A stretch of DNA of 27,319 nt from Larix sibirica. Its lineage: Eukaryota; Streptophyta; Pinopsida; Pinales; Pinaceae. Position 1 is the first letter of the stretch. The number at the start of each line of letters is the position of its first letter. Positions 10,161 through 20,647 of this stretch are shown one piece after another. Under the pieces are notes generated by a model. That model saw only the letters and a list, made by a program, of their open reading frames with translations. It had not been told where the DNA came from and did not search any database. The stretch spans positions 438 to 27,756 of the forward strand of contig NWUY0301900621.1 of assembly GCA_004151065.3 (NCBI GenBank), given 5' to 3'. Made by a program: the position numbers and the translations under genes.

Positions 10161-12463
10161 GAATATCCTTCCATATTGGCCCGGAGGAGGGAAGGCTGAG
10201 GTGGCATTGTATATGAATGAATGAGTTCAATAGAGGTTCCTTACAAATAATAGGATCAACCAGCGAAATTTATCCATTTCCGTAATTCCTATTCTCTCAT
10301 CAAATATTCAGGGAAGGCAGCATAAAACCCTAACGAGCGGCGGAGCTCGAACCCGCATCTTATAAGTAGTTGGTTGGCTTATTGATATGCCTCAACTTCT
10401 TCCTCCGATGGGATGCGACTCCTTGGGGAAATTAGATACGTAAATTATTTATATATATAAACTGAAATACATAACTAGTTGCAAGTGATACCCAGCTCAA
10501 CTATGACTATTAGGGCTTACCCTGACCAAGCATACCTACCCGGCCCAACACCCATATTGCTCTCCAGGGCCCAACTGGTTATAAAACTGATTGTTATTTT
10601 ATTATAAAACACAGTAAATAGCACAAGCATAAACAGCGGATAAACCTTAAGCTGCAACTGGAGATGATTATCCGTACTCGCAGCTGACACTATAGTGGAT
10701 GAGAGAAGCGATAGCAACTGGATTTAGAGCAGTTTTTTCATTGTAAACTGGAGATTAGCAACCGGATCTAGAGCCGCATGAACAGTTGAAATAGTACCGT
10801 TGTTACAACAGTGATGACCCCGCCCAATAATTACCTAGGAAAATATATAATATATGCGGCCCGGGCCAACAAATAGGTTAGTTGCTCTCCTTTAGTAAGT
10901 AGTTTACGACCGAGCCGAGGTCTGGTATGCGCGGGGGAACCTATTGTCCAGGCGAGATCTCTGTTGAGCAATAGCGAGTTGCCTGGTTATTACCCTTCTT
11001 TGTTTGGGTCTTTTTTAGGTATGCTTTGGGGTAGGGCTGACTTGAGGTAATTCAATATATGTGGTTAGTGGTTCTAGCTATATATCTTTTTTATTGGACT
11101 ATAAGGGTTAAACAGGCTAGGGTTTAATCATTTGGGTGAAGCAACTTATGAAGGCGAATAGAAGAACTTATCGAGGCGAATATAAGCTCATTTATTAGGG
11201 GGGAATTTTCCACTTATTAGGACGAGTGTACACAAGGGTTTATAAGGTCAAATATGATTTACCTTTTTTGTACTATGCTTGTGGTGCATGATCCATGGGT
11301 TTATTGATCCCATCCGCCACTGTCACCCGCAGATAAACATAACCTTATTTCTGAGGTATCCTTTCTATTGACTCCTTGGCTAAAAACCCCAAGTGTCTCG
11401 TGCAAAGTGGTCTACCTCATGCTGCTTCTATCGCTAGCTAACCTACAAGCAAGCAACCTTACCTTCCTACTGAAACTGATTCACTGAGACTGCCCAAGCC
11501 AACGTCAACCTAGCGGAGTACCTTCAACTGTTAGTAGTTTGGGCACAATAAAACTGTACCTATATGGTTGGATAAATATGCATTCGAACATATTCGAAAG
11601 GATTGACGACTCATATAACTTCGGTAACTAGGGATGGATAGCATAAGGAGAAGACATAACTCCATAGAAACTGGCCCTGGGGAAGTATTTTAATGGCCCA
11701 TACTTTTCTTTTTGCTCGATCAATCTGAACCCAACAAACACTGGGGATCAGGGGTGGTTTCGTATATGAGGGGGCGTTAGCTGCTAGAGATGACAAAGAC
11801 CTAGTGGCCATTGATTCCAGGTGAGGTAAATTCCCAACTAGACTGTGCCGTGTTCATTTGGCATGCGTGTTTCAAGGTGACAAATTCAGATGCTTGCTGC
11901 AGTGGCGCTACAACTTGGAGATTCATATAAAACAAATCTTACAGAAGTCAGGGAAGATAGATTTAGGTAGGTTTTTCTTATTGGCCCGCCCTGCTATTAT
12001 TCCGTTGAAATACACTGTTATACCGTCCCCTTTCACCCATCAAGGGGTTACCTCAGATGTCCCACCCACCACCTACCTATTTCCACTACGTCTCCCCACC
12101 CAAGAATCAATCGGGTTTGCTTCCCCACCCGGTGGTGTGGCGGGTTGGTCTTGCTTGGGTAGGGTGGGAACTCACTATAGGACCCAAGAGGGATGATAAC
12201 TCCGCTATCTGGTTTGTCGACTGTCTTTAACGGGTACTGTCCCTTCTTGTATTAAAGAAAATGATGTTGGAACAGGGGTGGGATAGTAGTGTAGTATTGA
12301 GTTAAGTTTGCTGATTGAATAAGTGACACGGAAGACCCCAAGAATGAAGCATTTCGGTAGTAATTGGTATCACTGAACCTAGTCAATAAATGAAATTAGA
12401 TCCAACAGATATATATTTCTATTCCACTTTAACCCACTACTATCTCACTTACGGTTATAAATG
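10161..12463. other. Noncoding stretch, no gene seen
   Basis: No gene was recognised. Within it are a tRNA T-arm-like segment on the minus strand (about 10333-10357) and a weak group II domain-V-like segment at 10771-10806, both considered and not accepted. Positions 11130-11230 repeat a loose motif CTTAT-AGGCGAATA. The open frames at 11611-11811 (-) and 11858-12196 (+) have no recognisable domain. Confidence 0.4.
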
Positions 12464-12480
12464 TAATTACGCTGTAATTA
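12464..12480. repeat. Short perfect inverted repeat
   Basis: TAATTAC at 12464-12470 and GTAATTA at 12474-12480 form a 7-bp stem with a 3-base loop. There is no adjacent gene, and it is likely of little significance. Confidence 0.6.
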
Positions 12481-13020
12481 TGGATGGGATTTTTGCCATT
12501 CATTCATAGAATAGAGAAACAAACTAGAGGCTTTGGAAACGTAATATTCCTTGGAACTTCAAATACCCAACCTCGAACAGGCTTCCTAAATAGAATATGA
12601 TATGATATGATAAACCAAGAATGAGAACATGGGAACCAACAAACATAGACAGGCTTTGGAAACCAAGGAACTGCTCTCTAAATGAACTTCTATCCTTTCC
12701 TTGCAGGATATATTCATTCCGGTTTGCTTGGAGCTCTACTGCCGTCCTTCCAAAATTATTAAAAAGGAAGGGCCATAAAGTCTCCAGTGACTCCAACATG
12801 CTGATCCTGGACCAGGATTTTATATTAATAAGCCATTCCATAAGCAAGAAAAAAAGAAATTGAACCATCCAGTTAGTTGTAAGAGTACATATTGTAAGAG
12901 TACATAATTGCTGATCAATCCAGAGCTTAAAGTGTAACTCAGAAATCTGTCTATCCTTGGATTCCAGCACATGCCAAACACCTGTACCAAGCTTGAAACC
13001 ATCTTTGTTTGGAGAGGGTG
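12481..13020. other. Noncoding stretch with overlapping open frames
   Basis: Open frames run both ways (minus 12524-12970, plus 12621-12863), but neither shows a family motif. Positions 12530-12545 and 12650-12663 share AGGCTTTGGAAAC. A short minus segment reads WHVLESKDRQISELHFKLW, which is protein-like, but no homologue was recognised. Confidence 0.3.
12877..12906. repeat. Perfect 15-bp tandem duplication
   Basis: TTGTAAGAGTACATA is present twice head to tail (12877-12891, 12892-12906) with no mismatch, suggesting a recent slippage or break-repair event. Confidence 0.92.
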
Positions 13021-13330
13021 GGAAATTCGGTTACCCGACTTCAATGAGAGGTACGGATCGTGTGGTGGTCGCAGCAAGCTTTCCATCTATTCCGGCTAGA
13101 GCAGCAGTACTAAAAGGTCGGGTTGGACCGGTTGGTGAATATTACCTTCAATCGGTAGGGGAGGAGATGACAGATTCGTATCGAATGTTGAGGAGAGGGC
13201 ATCCGTTTACGGCGTGGGATAGAGCGTGGTGAAAGTTGCTGGATCGTATCCTACCTCAGCTGGGAATCGGTTTGCAGCAAGGGATGCATAAGGTACTGCC
13301 AGAAAAGAGAAGATGGCTAGAATGAGAGGA
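13021..13330 (+). pseudogene. Unassigned coding-like tract, frame 1
   Basis: From the ATG near 13044 the frame stays open for about 60 codons, crosses a single TGA at 13230-13232, and stays open for another 30 codons to a TGA near 13322. The translation is protein-like, with GRVGPVGEYYLQSVGEEMTD and RRGHPFTAWDRAW before the stop and KLLDRILPQLGIGLQQGMHK after it. It is CpG-rich. I do not recognise a family. It could be a decayed mitochondrial or foreign open frame, or chance. A second coding-like frame follows directly. Confidence 0.25.
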
Positions 13331-13348
13331 GCATCGAATCGAGATTAG

Positions 13349-13620
13349 TCCAACACTTATGGGTCAGGGGTATCGGTTCGTGATATGCCAGTTGATAATC
13401 CCTTTCTTTATTGGATAATAAGCATAGTGTTGTTGTTCATTCCCCCTCGCCTATGGGATCGGATGGATGAGCGTGCTATTTTTTCTCGGGTTGGGTGGCA
13501 GATAAAATCATCAGCTTTTCGTCCAGACAATATCTATTGACAGCAAGAGATCCAATCCTTTATGTGGCAGGTTGTTGATCGCATACTTAATTTATGTACC
13601 GCCTAATGACACTCCCACCT
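13349..13620 (+). pseudogene. Unassigned coding-like tract with one membrane segment
   Basis: In a frame different from the preceding tract, 63 codons are open from 13349 to a TGA at 13538-13540. An internal ATG at 13385 would give 51 residues. It contains a hydrophobic segment (FLYWIISIVLLFIPP) followed by a charged region (RLWDRMDERAIFSRVGWQIK). After the TGA the same frame remains protein-like (QQEIQSFMWQVVDRILNLCT) to a double stop near 13605. A single membrane helix with a charged tail is common among plant mitochondrial chimeric open frames, but no known subunit was matched. Confidence 0.25.
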
Positions 13621-14884
13621 CTTTAATGGGCAGGAGGAGATGAAAATACTGATCCGGAGCCTATAAGAGAAGATGGAAGGCTGGCACCGATAAAATCGAC
13701 TCGTGGGGATCGACAGCTAGGTTACGAAATAGGTGGGATAGGCAATGATTTTGGTTTACTCGCTTCATTCCTTTCAGTCGGTTTACCGCCAATCAAACGT
13801 TATCCAACCATTTAAGTTCATGCGTGTGATGCTCTTTCATAGGATTTCGTATTCGCGAGAAAGGGGAGGGATGAATCGACTGCTAATGGAAATGGTTAAC
13901 GGCTGATCGATCTGTTGAATTACTCTTTCCGGCCAGAGACGTGGTAGAAGAAAGAGATGTTACGGAATAGCTGGTTTCGAGGGATAGACTCGCTGGTCAA
14001 CCCTTTTTTTAGCTATACTACTAGCTTTAACCAACCCGATCGATGGATGCTGCGATAACAGCGAGCAGAGAATCCGATACAGCAGGCATTGAATCTCCTG
14101 CACCGATAGATTAAATAATAGATTGGGGTGGGAAGGTTTCTAATGGATGAATAGTATGGGCTCCTCGGTGGGAACATGGTACCAAGAAGGTAATACGTTA
14201 TACCCAGCCCAGATTCGGTAAAGCGAGTGGTTGTTTGTAAGGGAGTTAAGCAGGTTTCTGGCTGGCATAGCGTGTATAGCTTATACAGACATCTTACATT
14301 AAAACTATTATATGCTAAAAATTTGATAAAAAGGAGAGATATAACTAAAAACCAAAAAGATAGTAGCATTATATAGTGAAAGTATAAAAGGACAACCTTA
14401 ATAGGTGCGAGGCACTCACTCAATATGAGCAAAATAACTGGAAAAATAGTAGTAGAGACGGAAGAGGAAAAAGAGATATCCTTTTCTTTGTTTATCACTG
14501 TTTATCATAGGTAACCTTGATTACATCCTCGCAATCATTCGAGGTTGAGGGGGCAGAAAGCCTGAAGATCAATAAATAGGTTTCTCATAATTGCTTTTTA
14601 GAATCGAGGCCAGGCATGATAGCCAAAGTCCCCAGAATATGCTAAGGACACAGAGCCCCAGTCAGCGTTACTCAATGGGTCAGCTGACAGAAGTATATTG
14701 AAGTTGATGTCGGTGATCTTTACTGCTGAAAACAACCAAGTGTATAACATCCAGAGTAAGCCAACATCACAAAGGGAAAGATCCACTAGAACATGTTTAT
14801 TGGCTAAAGGTACAAAGAGTGGCTCAAGTTGTCCTTGAGGCTGAAGCGGTCGAAGACAGTACATTTAATATAGACAATCATAAT
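13621..14884. other. No assignable gene; longest open frame of the window on minus
   Basis: The minus frame at 14013-14498 is 161 codons long with a hydrophobic centre (several possible membrane helices between residues 15 and 65) and a Tyr/Arg-rich end. No motif was recognised and the codon pattern is irregular, so it is not called as a gene. The 88-codon minus frame at 14598-14864 also has no known domain, although it lies downstream of the coding-like tract at 14885-15777 on the same strand and might be a further piece of it. Confidence 0.25.
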
Positions 14885-15777
14885 AATGTGGAAAGTAGGC
14901 ATCCATTGTAATAGACTGAGACCTGTTCATGGAAGACTCTAGAAGAAGGTAAAGGATCCTGTACACCTGTGAGTAGAAGCTCCATCAAAAGAAGGTGAGT
15001 AAGCGCATAGCTTCCCCAAGCGAACAGGTGGTCATAGGCCCACGAATGTTCACTATGAACCTAATGCTAAGATGTAGCACCATAGTAAGCTGAAGTATCA
15101 ACTATAAAACCACCAACTATTGGAACACAAAGCACTTCTCCAAATGTGGTGGGGTCAAAGATGATATCATAACATCTTGAAACAGGTAAGGCCCAGTATG
15201 CAAAGTGCATTGCCACATGTGCGTTGTAAGAATAATTCTCAATAATAAGTAGAGGAAATGATCCAAACATACTATGATAGAAACTCCATCAAAGAGAAAT
15301 TTTGTACTAGAAGGATCATATCTAAAATATACCGGGATATGGGTCCATGTACTTGATCCATAAAACCTTAAATGCAAAATTGATGAAGTCATACCTTTAC
15401 CAAGGGTTTGCCACAATAGATCAAACCCATATACGGAGTGTACAACTAAATGTGCACTATAAATTGTGTTAGCAGTATCATCTAGAAGATCCTTGTCGCA
15501 AACTGTTACTTCTGCAAGCTCTTCAATCCCTTGAAGACAAGTAAAAAATACCTGAAGGCACAACTCTCTCAATGACAACTATTGCGTATAGAGTTCTTCT
15601 GTATCAGATTTACCCACATATTAAGTAGCCTTGTTTAATAGGGAAAATAGCCATTCTGATGTCATTAGTTTCAGTAAAGTCTTCAAGGAATCCATTGTAT
15701 AGACCAAAGAAGGAAACAATACTAGCTTTTATAAAGAATCTGCAGTGTACTGTTTCTGCATTTAGGACAGTGCAAGC
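14885..15777 (-). pseudogene. Unassigned decayed coding-like region, several frames
   Basis: On the minus strand several protein-like blocks follow each other. First, 55 open codons from 15777 (ACTVLNAETVHCRFFIKASI, FFGLYNGFLEDFTETNDIRM). Second, the frame 15578-15117, with GIEELAEVTVCDKDLLDDTA and SAHLVVHSVYGFDLLWQTLG. Third, after a shift near 15270, MFGSFPLLIIENYSYNAHVA and CYDIIFDPTTFGEVLCVPIV. The third frame continues through two stops into HSWAYDHLFAWGSYALTHLL, ending near 14885. Composition and persistence suggest a real gene, perhaps nuclear with several exons, broken by shifts. I could not name the family. A short imperfect DNA repeat (CTCCATCAAA context) occurs at about 14979 and 15286. 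Confidence 0.35.
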
Positions 15778-16430
15778 CTTAGCCAAAAAACATCCCTAAA
15801 TATTACCACAAAGAATGAACAAGAAGATAGAGCTATATTTTGAAGAGAGAGACAATACCTAGGAAGGAAAGCGTTGATCTTGTAAAAAGGGTAAAAAATC
15901 CTTAGATAAATCCTTAATACCATATCCACAGGCTGTTTCTTTAATCTAGCATTGGCTTGCTGAAGTGAGCAAAGGTACTTTAGTGTGCTGGGCCTAAGTG
16001 ACCCACGGCACCCGTGAGCCGGTAAAGTTTAATGTCGATACTTTAGGGAACACATTTCGATAGGGAAGGGGTGCTTCATATTAAGGGATAAATTGACAAG
16101 ATTATAACCCACATCATTCCTAATCTTATTGGTAATTCCGCATCACCCGGGCATCATACCAATAAATATTCTACTAGTTTAATACACAGCTGCCCCGCAT
16201 TAACCAGTAAGTTAGTGGGGAAGATCAGACCAATCAAAATATCCAAGGCAAGTATACACAAATGCAAATGGCTGGTGCTCATAAGAGGGTGAAACTGCTT
16301 TTTTAGGTCTGTTATTCATCTAAAAGCTAATTAGGGAGGCCTTTTGTCTCTCTTTCCATCCTTCCCAGACCATAAATAAACTAAAGAGAAGTAAGGTCGA
16401 ATCGGTCTGCCGTGAATGAGGGAGTCAAAC
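15778..16430. other. Noncoding stretch, no gene seen
   Basis: Nothing was recognised in any frame, and no repeat of note was seen. Confidence 0.4.
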
Positions 16431-16840
16431 CTGGCCTGACCATTCCATAAAGGTGGATAGAGTTCGGTAAGACAAAGTCAAGGTGGTATTTGGTAAGACC
16501 TGCTCCTACGATCTTCTACCTTATATAATTCTTCCCTTCCCTTCCATAGAGATCGGTGATGAGATAGGTAAGATGTTGCCCAAAGAATTATACCTTACCT
16601 GACCTTACCTTATTTTCCTTGACCAGATAGACCTTCCTCCCCTGAAGCAAGGCACCCATGGACAGCTTGCCTTAATAGATAGTTTCTTCCTGGCCAGACA
16701 TACCCTTCCCTTAAACCAGGCAGGCAGATTTACCTTCCCCTTTGGCAGGTAGACCATGAACATAAGTGTTGACCAAAAGGAAAGGACCTGACCTTATTGC
16801 CTGGCCAGATCTAAATAAAAACTATGGCCTGGCCATATAA
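16431..16840. repeat. Degenerate short-repeat region (CCTGGCCAGA, ACCTTACC)
   Basis: Loose copies of CCTGGCCAGA (16689-16698, 16800-16809, and CCTGGCCATA at 16828-16837) alternate with ACCTTACC, CCTTCCC and GACC-GACCTT motifs. The copies are too diverged for a clean period. This resembles the short-repeat families that accumulate in large plant mitochondrial spacers. Confidence 0.5.
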
Positions 16841-17070
16841 ATTACTAGAGAGACCAGAATATCCCTACCCCTCGAACTTAGATTCCCTTTGGCGCCCCGT
16901 AAGGAATCGAGAAGTACTAGAGGTAATCGCTCGACCAAAGGGAGAGGAAACGATGAGCAATGCTCACTTGTGCTTTTGTGCTATAACGATGTCTTTAGAC
17001 ACCACCTCTTCTTGGAATGTATAGCTTTGGAATGTATTCCTTGATTTACTAATTCCCCGATTCTCCAACA
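16767..17070 (+). mobile_element. Candidate copia LTR, 3' end supported, 5' end tentative
   Basis: The stretch ends in CCAACA directly before a primer-binding site, the standard right end of a plant Ty1/copia LTR. The possible left end is TGTTG at 16767, giving TGTTG...CAACA inverted tips and 304 bp, a normal copia LTR size. TATAAA-like sequence lies at 16835-16841. There is no second LTR copy in the window to confirm the left boundary, and the repeat motif CCTGGCCAGA occurs both inside and outside it. Only the right end is well supported. Confidence 0.4.
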
Positions 17071-17082
17071 TGGTATCAGAGC
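17071..17082 (+). other. Ty1/copia primer-binding site (initiator Met-tRNA)
   Basis: TGGTATCAGAGC is the standard plant copia primer-binding site, complementary to initiator tRNA-Met. It follows an LTR-like end (CCAACA) without a gap, and is followed by TATTGGTTTTAGACCTAACC, similar to the usual copia leader. No gag or pol sequence follows, so the element is broken off within about 150 bp. Confidence 0.82.
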
Positions 17083-17310
17083 TATTGGTTTTAGACCTAA
17101 CCTATTGTCTACAAGTCTTATCGAGGCTGTTGGCAACTTTAACTCAATCAATATATATTTCTCGTAGCAACTAGTACACATGTCCTATCTCTATCGTCCG
17201 GTGGGAACTTGGAATGGGTGGAGAAAAGAGTTAGGGGAATGGGCACTACCCGACCTCCCTGACTGACACCACCTAGCCCTTCTTCCCTGAGGTATGTTAT
17301 AGTTTCAAAG
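17083..17310. other. Copia leader remnant, then unassigned sequence
   Basis: Sequence downstream of the primer-binding site resembles a copia leader for about 30 bp. No gag start or zinc knuckle was found. Confidence 0.4.
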
Positions 17311-17600
17311 GTGTTGTTGTACTTGGTGGACTTGGCTTGGCTGATGGTGAAGGCTTATGGCTCCTGGCTGAAGGTGTGGACTTGGCAAAAGGTTAGAGGC
17401 AAAGGGCAAAAGGTGACCGGTTACAGGCTTATTCTTCTTTCTGTTGGACTTGTTGAGGCAGAAGTTGGGGTTGGCAAAAGGGTAAAGGCAACAGGTTTCA
17501 AGGTGAAAGGCCTATATCTGTGGGGCTTGGCTCTTGGCAAAAAGGTAAAGGCATCTGTTGGACCTGGTGAGGCTTATGGTTGAAGGCTTATGGTGAAAGG
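17311..17600 (+). repeat. Minisatellite-like low-complexity tract
   Basis: This G-rich tract is made of recurring units: GGCAAAAGG followed by GTAAAGGCA, GTTGGACTTG or GTTGGACCTG, and TGAAGGCTTATGG (twice near the right end). The 90-codon open frame here only reflects the repeat composition (Gly, Lys, Leu, Val) and is not a gene. Confidence 0.6.
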
Positions 17601-17662
17601 TGAATAGTAAGAGTGCCGCCATACCTCCTAAGATAAAAAAACAAGTGTGAAGAATCTTTTTG

Positions 17663-18008
17663 TAGTCTGAAGCCCGCCCAGCTCTCTTCTCTGATGAACC
17701 TAATCGCAAGTCATCCGGCAGTTGTTCAACGATATAAGCTAAAGGGAGACCCTCTCTCTCGGCTAATGGACCCCCATCTCTCTGGTGCTTCTAAGAGAAG
17801 GTAAGTAGCAGTCAGTACCGACGTGATTAATGAAACAAGTGTGGGCGTTAGGACAGATCTATTAATTCAGGTGGGTAGGTTGTACTGAAGTAAAGGTTGT
17901 ATCATCCCATCCAATCCAATCCCGGAAAAGTTAATAGTAGTACCTACTAAGATTCATAAAGGCAAATGTGATAAAAGCATATCCTGTTAGTAGTCTGAAG
18001 CCCGTCCA
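17663..18008. repeat. 18-bp direct repeat pair, 328 bp apart
   Basis: TAGTCTGAAGCCCGCCCA at 17663-17680 and TAGTCTGAAGCCCGTCCA at 17991-18008 differ by one base. Between them is noncoding sequence without a recognised gene. Confidence 0.75.
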
Positions 18009-19518
18009 AAAAGGCTCTATGTTTAAGTCCTTCTTCCATCCGTGCGATACAGCAGTAAGTCTAAGTAAGGCAGGCAGTATCTAGAGGTAAACAGGTGGTA
18101 AGAGTAAAGGGGTTCATAGTCAAAAGGTTCTAAGTGTTGAGCCCGACCCAATAATATGATCTGATCTAACAAGTTCTGGCAGGAATTCATGAATAAGGCA
18201 GTTTCCCAGGATCTAAGCTGAAGGTTTCTGGCTGTCTATAATAAGGCAGTTCAAACGACTAAGCAATGCAAGACTGACTGTGAGTAGCTGTCCAACGAAA
18301 AGAGTAGTCCTATATATAGGCTTCTTCTTCAAAGGGTAATAGCAATGATCTAAGTCACTCCTATCTATGTGCTTACTCCCATTGGATCTCATAAGTTCTG
18401 GCTGAATCCATAAGTTCCCACGCGCTATGATCCAACTGCTACTGGGTGTTCCTGTGCCACCCACCCACCGAAACAAGCAAGCCCGTCCTCCCTCCGTTCA
18501 TATCGAAAAGTTCAAGTACTGGAGCCAGGGGTACGTAAAGTAAGGTTAACACAAGTTGTAGGTAAAGGGCCGTGATTCGAATTCGAAGAAAGCAGTAAAG
18601 GTCTTGTCGGAAGGTGGGTAAATAGGTTTTGTGGAAAGGCAGTAATAAAGTAAGGTTAAGTTTGGTTGATCCGGTCCTGCTGAGAAGAGAAGGTGCAAAG
18701 CTGCTTGTCCTTACTAGGTAGGGCAAGGACTACTTCTCATTTTCTATGGCAGGTATAAACCGCATATATACGTTTCAATTTTATTTGCCATAGGCAATAG
18801 ATAAGAGAGACCAACTTACTGCTATTTCCACTTAGTGCATGGACTTCAGCTAGTAGTTCTGAGTGTGCATGTGGACTTACGGCTACTACCTACTAGTTGT
18901 TATATAGTTGTTAGTTCCAATAGAATAACTATTAGGATTTCAATCTAGATAGAACCATTTCTTATGCGCTTCAGAACTAAAGCTGATTCCGCGGCAAGGT
19001 TCCGCGTTCCACACTAAGAAAACTATATGGCAAGCTTCGCTAAGGCTAGCTCAATAGTATAAACGAGCATATACATGTACACGAGGCTAGGTGCAATACT
19101 ATCTTATTTTTAAGTAGTTCACATGGAACCGGCTTATTAAGTTCATTGTTTCTCAAGTTCATGGCTTCTGCTGAGACTCGCATATGTACGATGCATAGTT
19201 ATTTATTGTCTCTCCAATTCTTTTAGTAAAGATCCATTTATCAGAGCTTCCTAGACTTATCATGGTCCTGAAGATTATAGTTACCTCAACTTAATCACTA
19301 GGTTTGGCAGCATCAACTAGTTTTTAATGCATTAACAAGCTGTCTGTGTATGGGGTTTATCCCAATTGTGTAAACACTCTTTACCTAAAAATATTGTAAA
19401 TGGTAAAATATTATATCCAAGCACTTATGCAAGAGACAACTTATGGTTAGCATTTGATTAGATTCAGTATCATATGTCCAACCATCCTGATTAGGTAAAA
19501 GCTTTTCCAAAACATCAT
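18009..19518. other. Noncoding stretch with dispersed short repeats
   Basis: GATCTAACAAGTTCTGGC (18163-18180) and GATCTCATAAGTTCTGGC (18385-18402) match at 16 of 18 bases. AAGGCAGTAAT at 18636-18646 also occurs twice near 25380 and 25460. The minus frames 18213-18476 and 18439-18726 have no motif. The part from 18900 to 19518 is AT-richer and may include the diverged C-terminal end of the hexokinase copy, but no motif could be confirmed there. Confidence 0.4.
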
Positions 19519-20164
19519 ACCATCCCTACCTATCTTCAAAAGTATTCCCATAATGCTACCTGTTGCCAGCCGAGCTGCTATTTTTGGTGATAGAATCACA
19601 AACCTATACAATAAACCTTTGTACTATAAAAGGGACATTTCAAATCCCAAAAAAATCTTTCATAACTCTACCAGCTTCTTTCAAATAAGAGGATTCATCT
19701 TTTTGCCTGGTTGAGATATATGGAGTTCTGAGGAGAAACGAATTATAGAGGCTTGAAGGGATAACATATCCAAAAATATCTGTATTTTGGTGCCATCCTG
19801 GGAATCACTCTTCTCACAATGTAACCAAGATACATTCCTGAAGCCAGTTCCTCAAAACTTTGATCGCCTGGATTCAAGCGATCTACATAAAAATCCTTAT
19901 TAAAGGAGTCCATAGAAGATGAGATGACCAGAAATGAAATCATTCCATGTTGATTACCATGCTACCATCTTTCGCAATTTGGCATTTAGTTATTGCATCT
20001 GCACGCTCTACATAGCATGCATTCGTTCATGTCCCAAGAAATACTGCAGCCATCACATCTTCATCATAATAGTGTGCTCTAGCAAGTGTTCCAATAGTGT
20101 AATTAACTAAAGCTACAACTCGCGTATTCAGCCTTTTTATAAATTACCTACTGCAAGCAAAACC
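19519..20164 (-). pseudogene. HXK-like: Plant hexokinase, probable processed pseudogene fragment
   Basis: The minus strand encodes about 200 residues of the central and C-terminal parts of a plant hexokinase, the enzyme that phosphorylates glucose with ATP and also serves in sugar sensing. Blocks in order: GFACS (20164), RLNTRVVALVNYTIGTLA, DEDVMAAVFLGT, stop, TNACYVERADAITK, GSMVINME, stop, DRLNPGDQSFEELASGMYLG, IVRRVIPRMA, LRTPYIS, LKEAGRVMKDFFGI and, after a shift, KIAARLATGSIMGILLKIGR (19521). The glucose-contact Asp of VNDT is Tyr, and the Trp of INMEWGNF is a stop. Its length matches the intronless coding length, whereas plant hexokinase genes usually have about nine exons, so it probably came from RNA. 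The N-terminus and the final ATP-binding part are not seen. Confidence 0.9.
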
Positions 20165-20582
20165 CAATATTCTTTATAGTTGTTTCTTCAAGTTAGAACC
20201 GCATAAACTGGTTTTTGCTGGACCACAAGCACAAGGCTTGAATAGACCTGGACAATCCAATAGAGGTATTGACTACGCGATATAGGCCTGGACATGGAGG
20301 TCTGGACACTGGAGGCCTGCAACTTTAGGTCTGGACATATACCTCTGGAACAAGCAACAAACCTGGAGGAGGCAGCTATATGTGGTGTGCTATATGTGTG
20401 CCCAACAGATTTGCCACGGCCTTATGCTCACTGTCTATTCCACGGACTCATTCATATCTGGATGTGAACGCCAAACTATCTATCTTACCTCTCCCCCGTA
20501 GGGGACTTATGGGGCGGTATTGGGAACCTTATCTCCTCTAGGTCATGGGGGCAAGTGGTTAGAGCAATCATCAATCAAACCA
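20165..20582. repeat. Degenerate CTGGACA-type repeat and spacer
   Basis: Between 20220 and 20345 the motif (A/G)CCTGGACA or GTCTGGACA occurs at least four times with irregular spacing. No gene was seen. Confidence 0.5.
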
Positions 20583-20647
20583 GGGGATCTTGCGGTAGCC
20601 ATTATCTGCGGTATCCATCATCTCATGGGGATCTTGCGTAAGCCATT
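20583..20647. repeat. 21-bp direct repeat, 44-bp period
   Basis: The 21-base unit beginning GGGGATCTTGCGGTAGCC (20583-20603) recurs as GGGGATCTTGCGTAAGCC (20627-20647). A partial copy, CTGCGGTATCCATC, lies between them. Confidence 0.75.

Noticed and set aside
10328-10420. tRNA-like segment on the minus strand (GCGGGTTCGAGCTCCGC resembles a T-arm with a paired 5-bp stem)
   Set aside because: No anticodon stem of 5 bp, no D-arm and no matching 5' acceptor strand could be built upstream, so at most it is a T-arm remnant or chance.
10771-10806. Group II intron domain-V-like segment (GAGCCGCATGA...GAAATAGTACCG)
   Set aside because: The lower stem has mismatches at invariant pairs and no convincing domain VI or flanking exon was found.
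12524-12970. 148-codon open frame on the minus strand
   Set aside because: Overlapped by open frames on both strands, with an internal tandem duplication and no recognised domain.
14013-14498. 161-codon open frame on the minus strand, the longest in the window
   Set aside because: No motif, irregular composition and no conserved neighbours; an open frame of this length can occur by chance in such sequence.
14598-14864. Short resemblance to photosystem I PsaB phrases (PQG-L-PLF, LAYSG)
   Set aside because: The phrases are in the wrong order and the intervening sequence does not match, so plastid origin is not supported.
16886-16900. TTTGGCGCCCCG, similar to a Ty3-type primer-binding site
   Set aside because: It lies inside the candidate copia LTR, does not continue with the usual plant Ty3 primer-binding sequence, and has no LTR end before it.
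18780-18795. GATAAGAGAG, one base away from the plant mitochondrial nonanucleotide promoter CRTAAGAGA
   Set aside because: The conserved CRTA core is not met and no gene follows.
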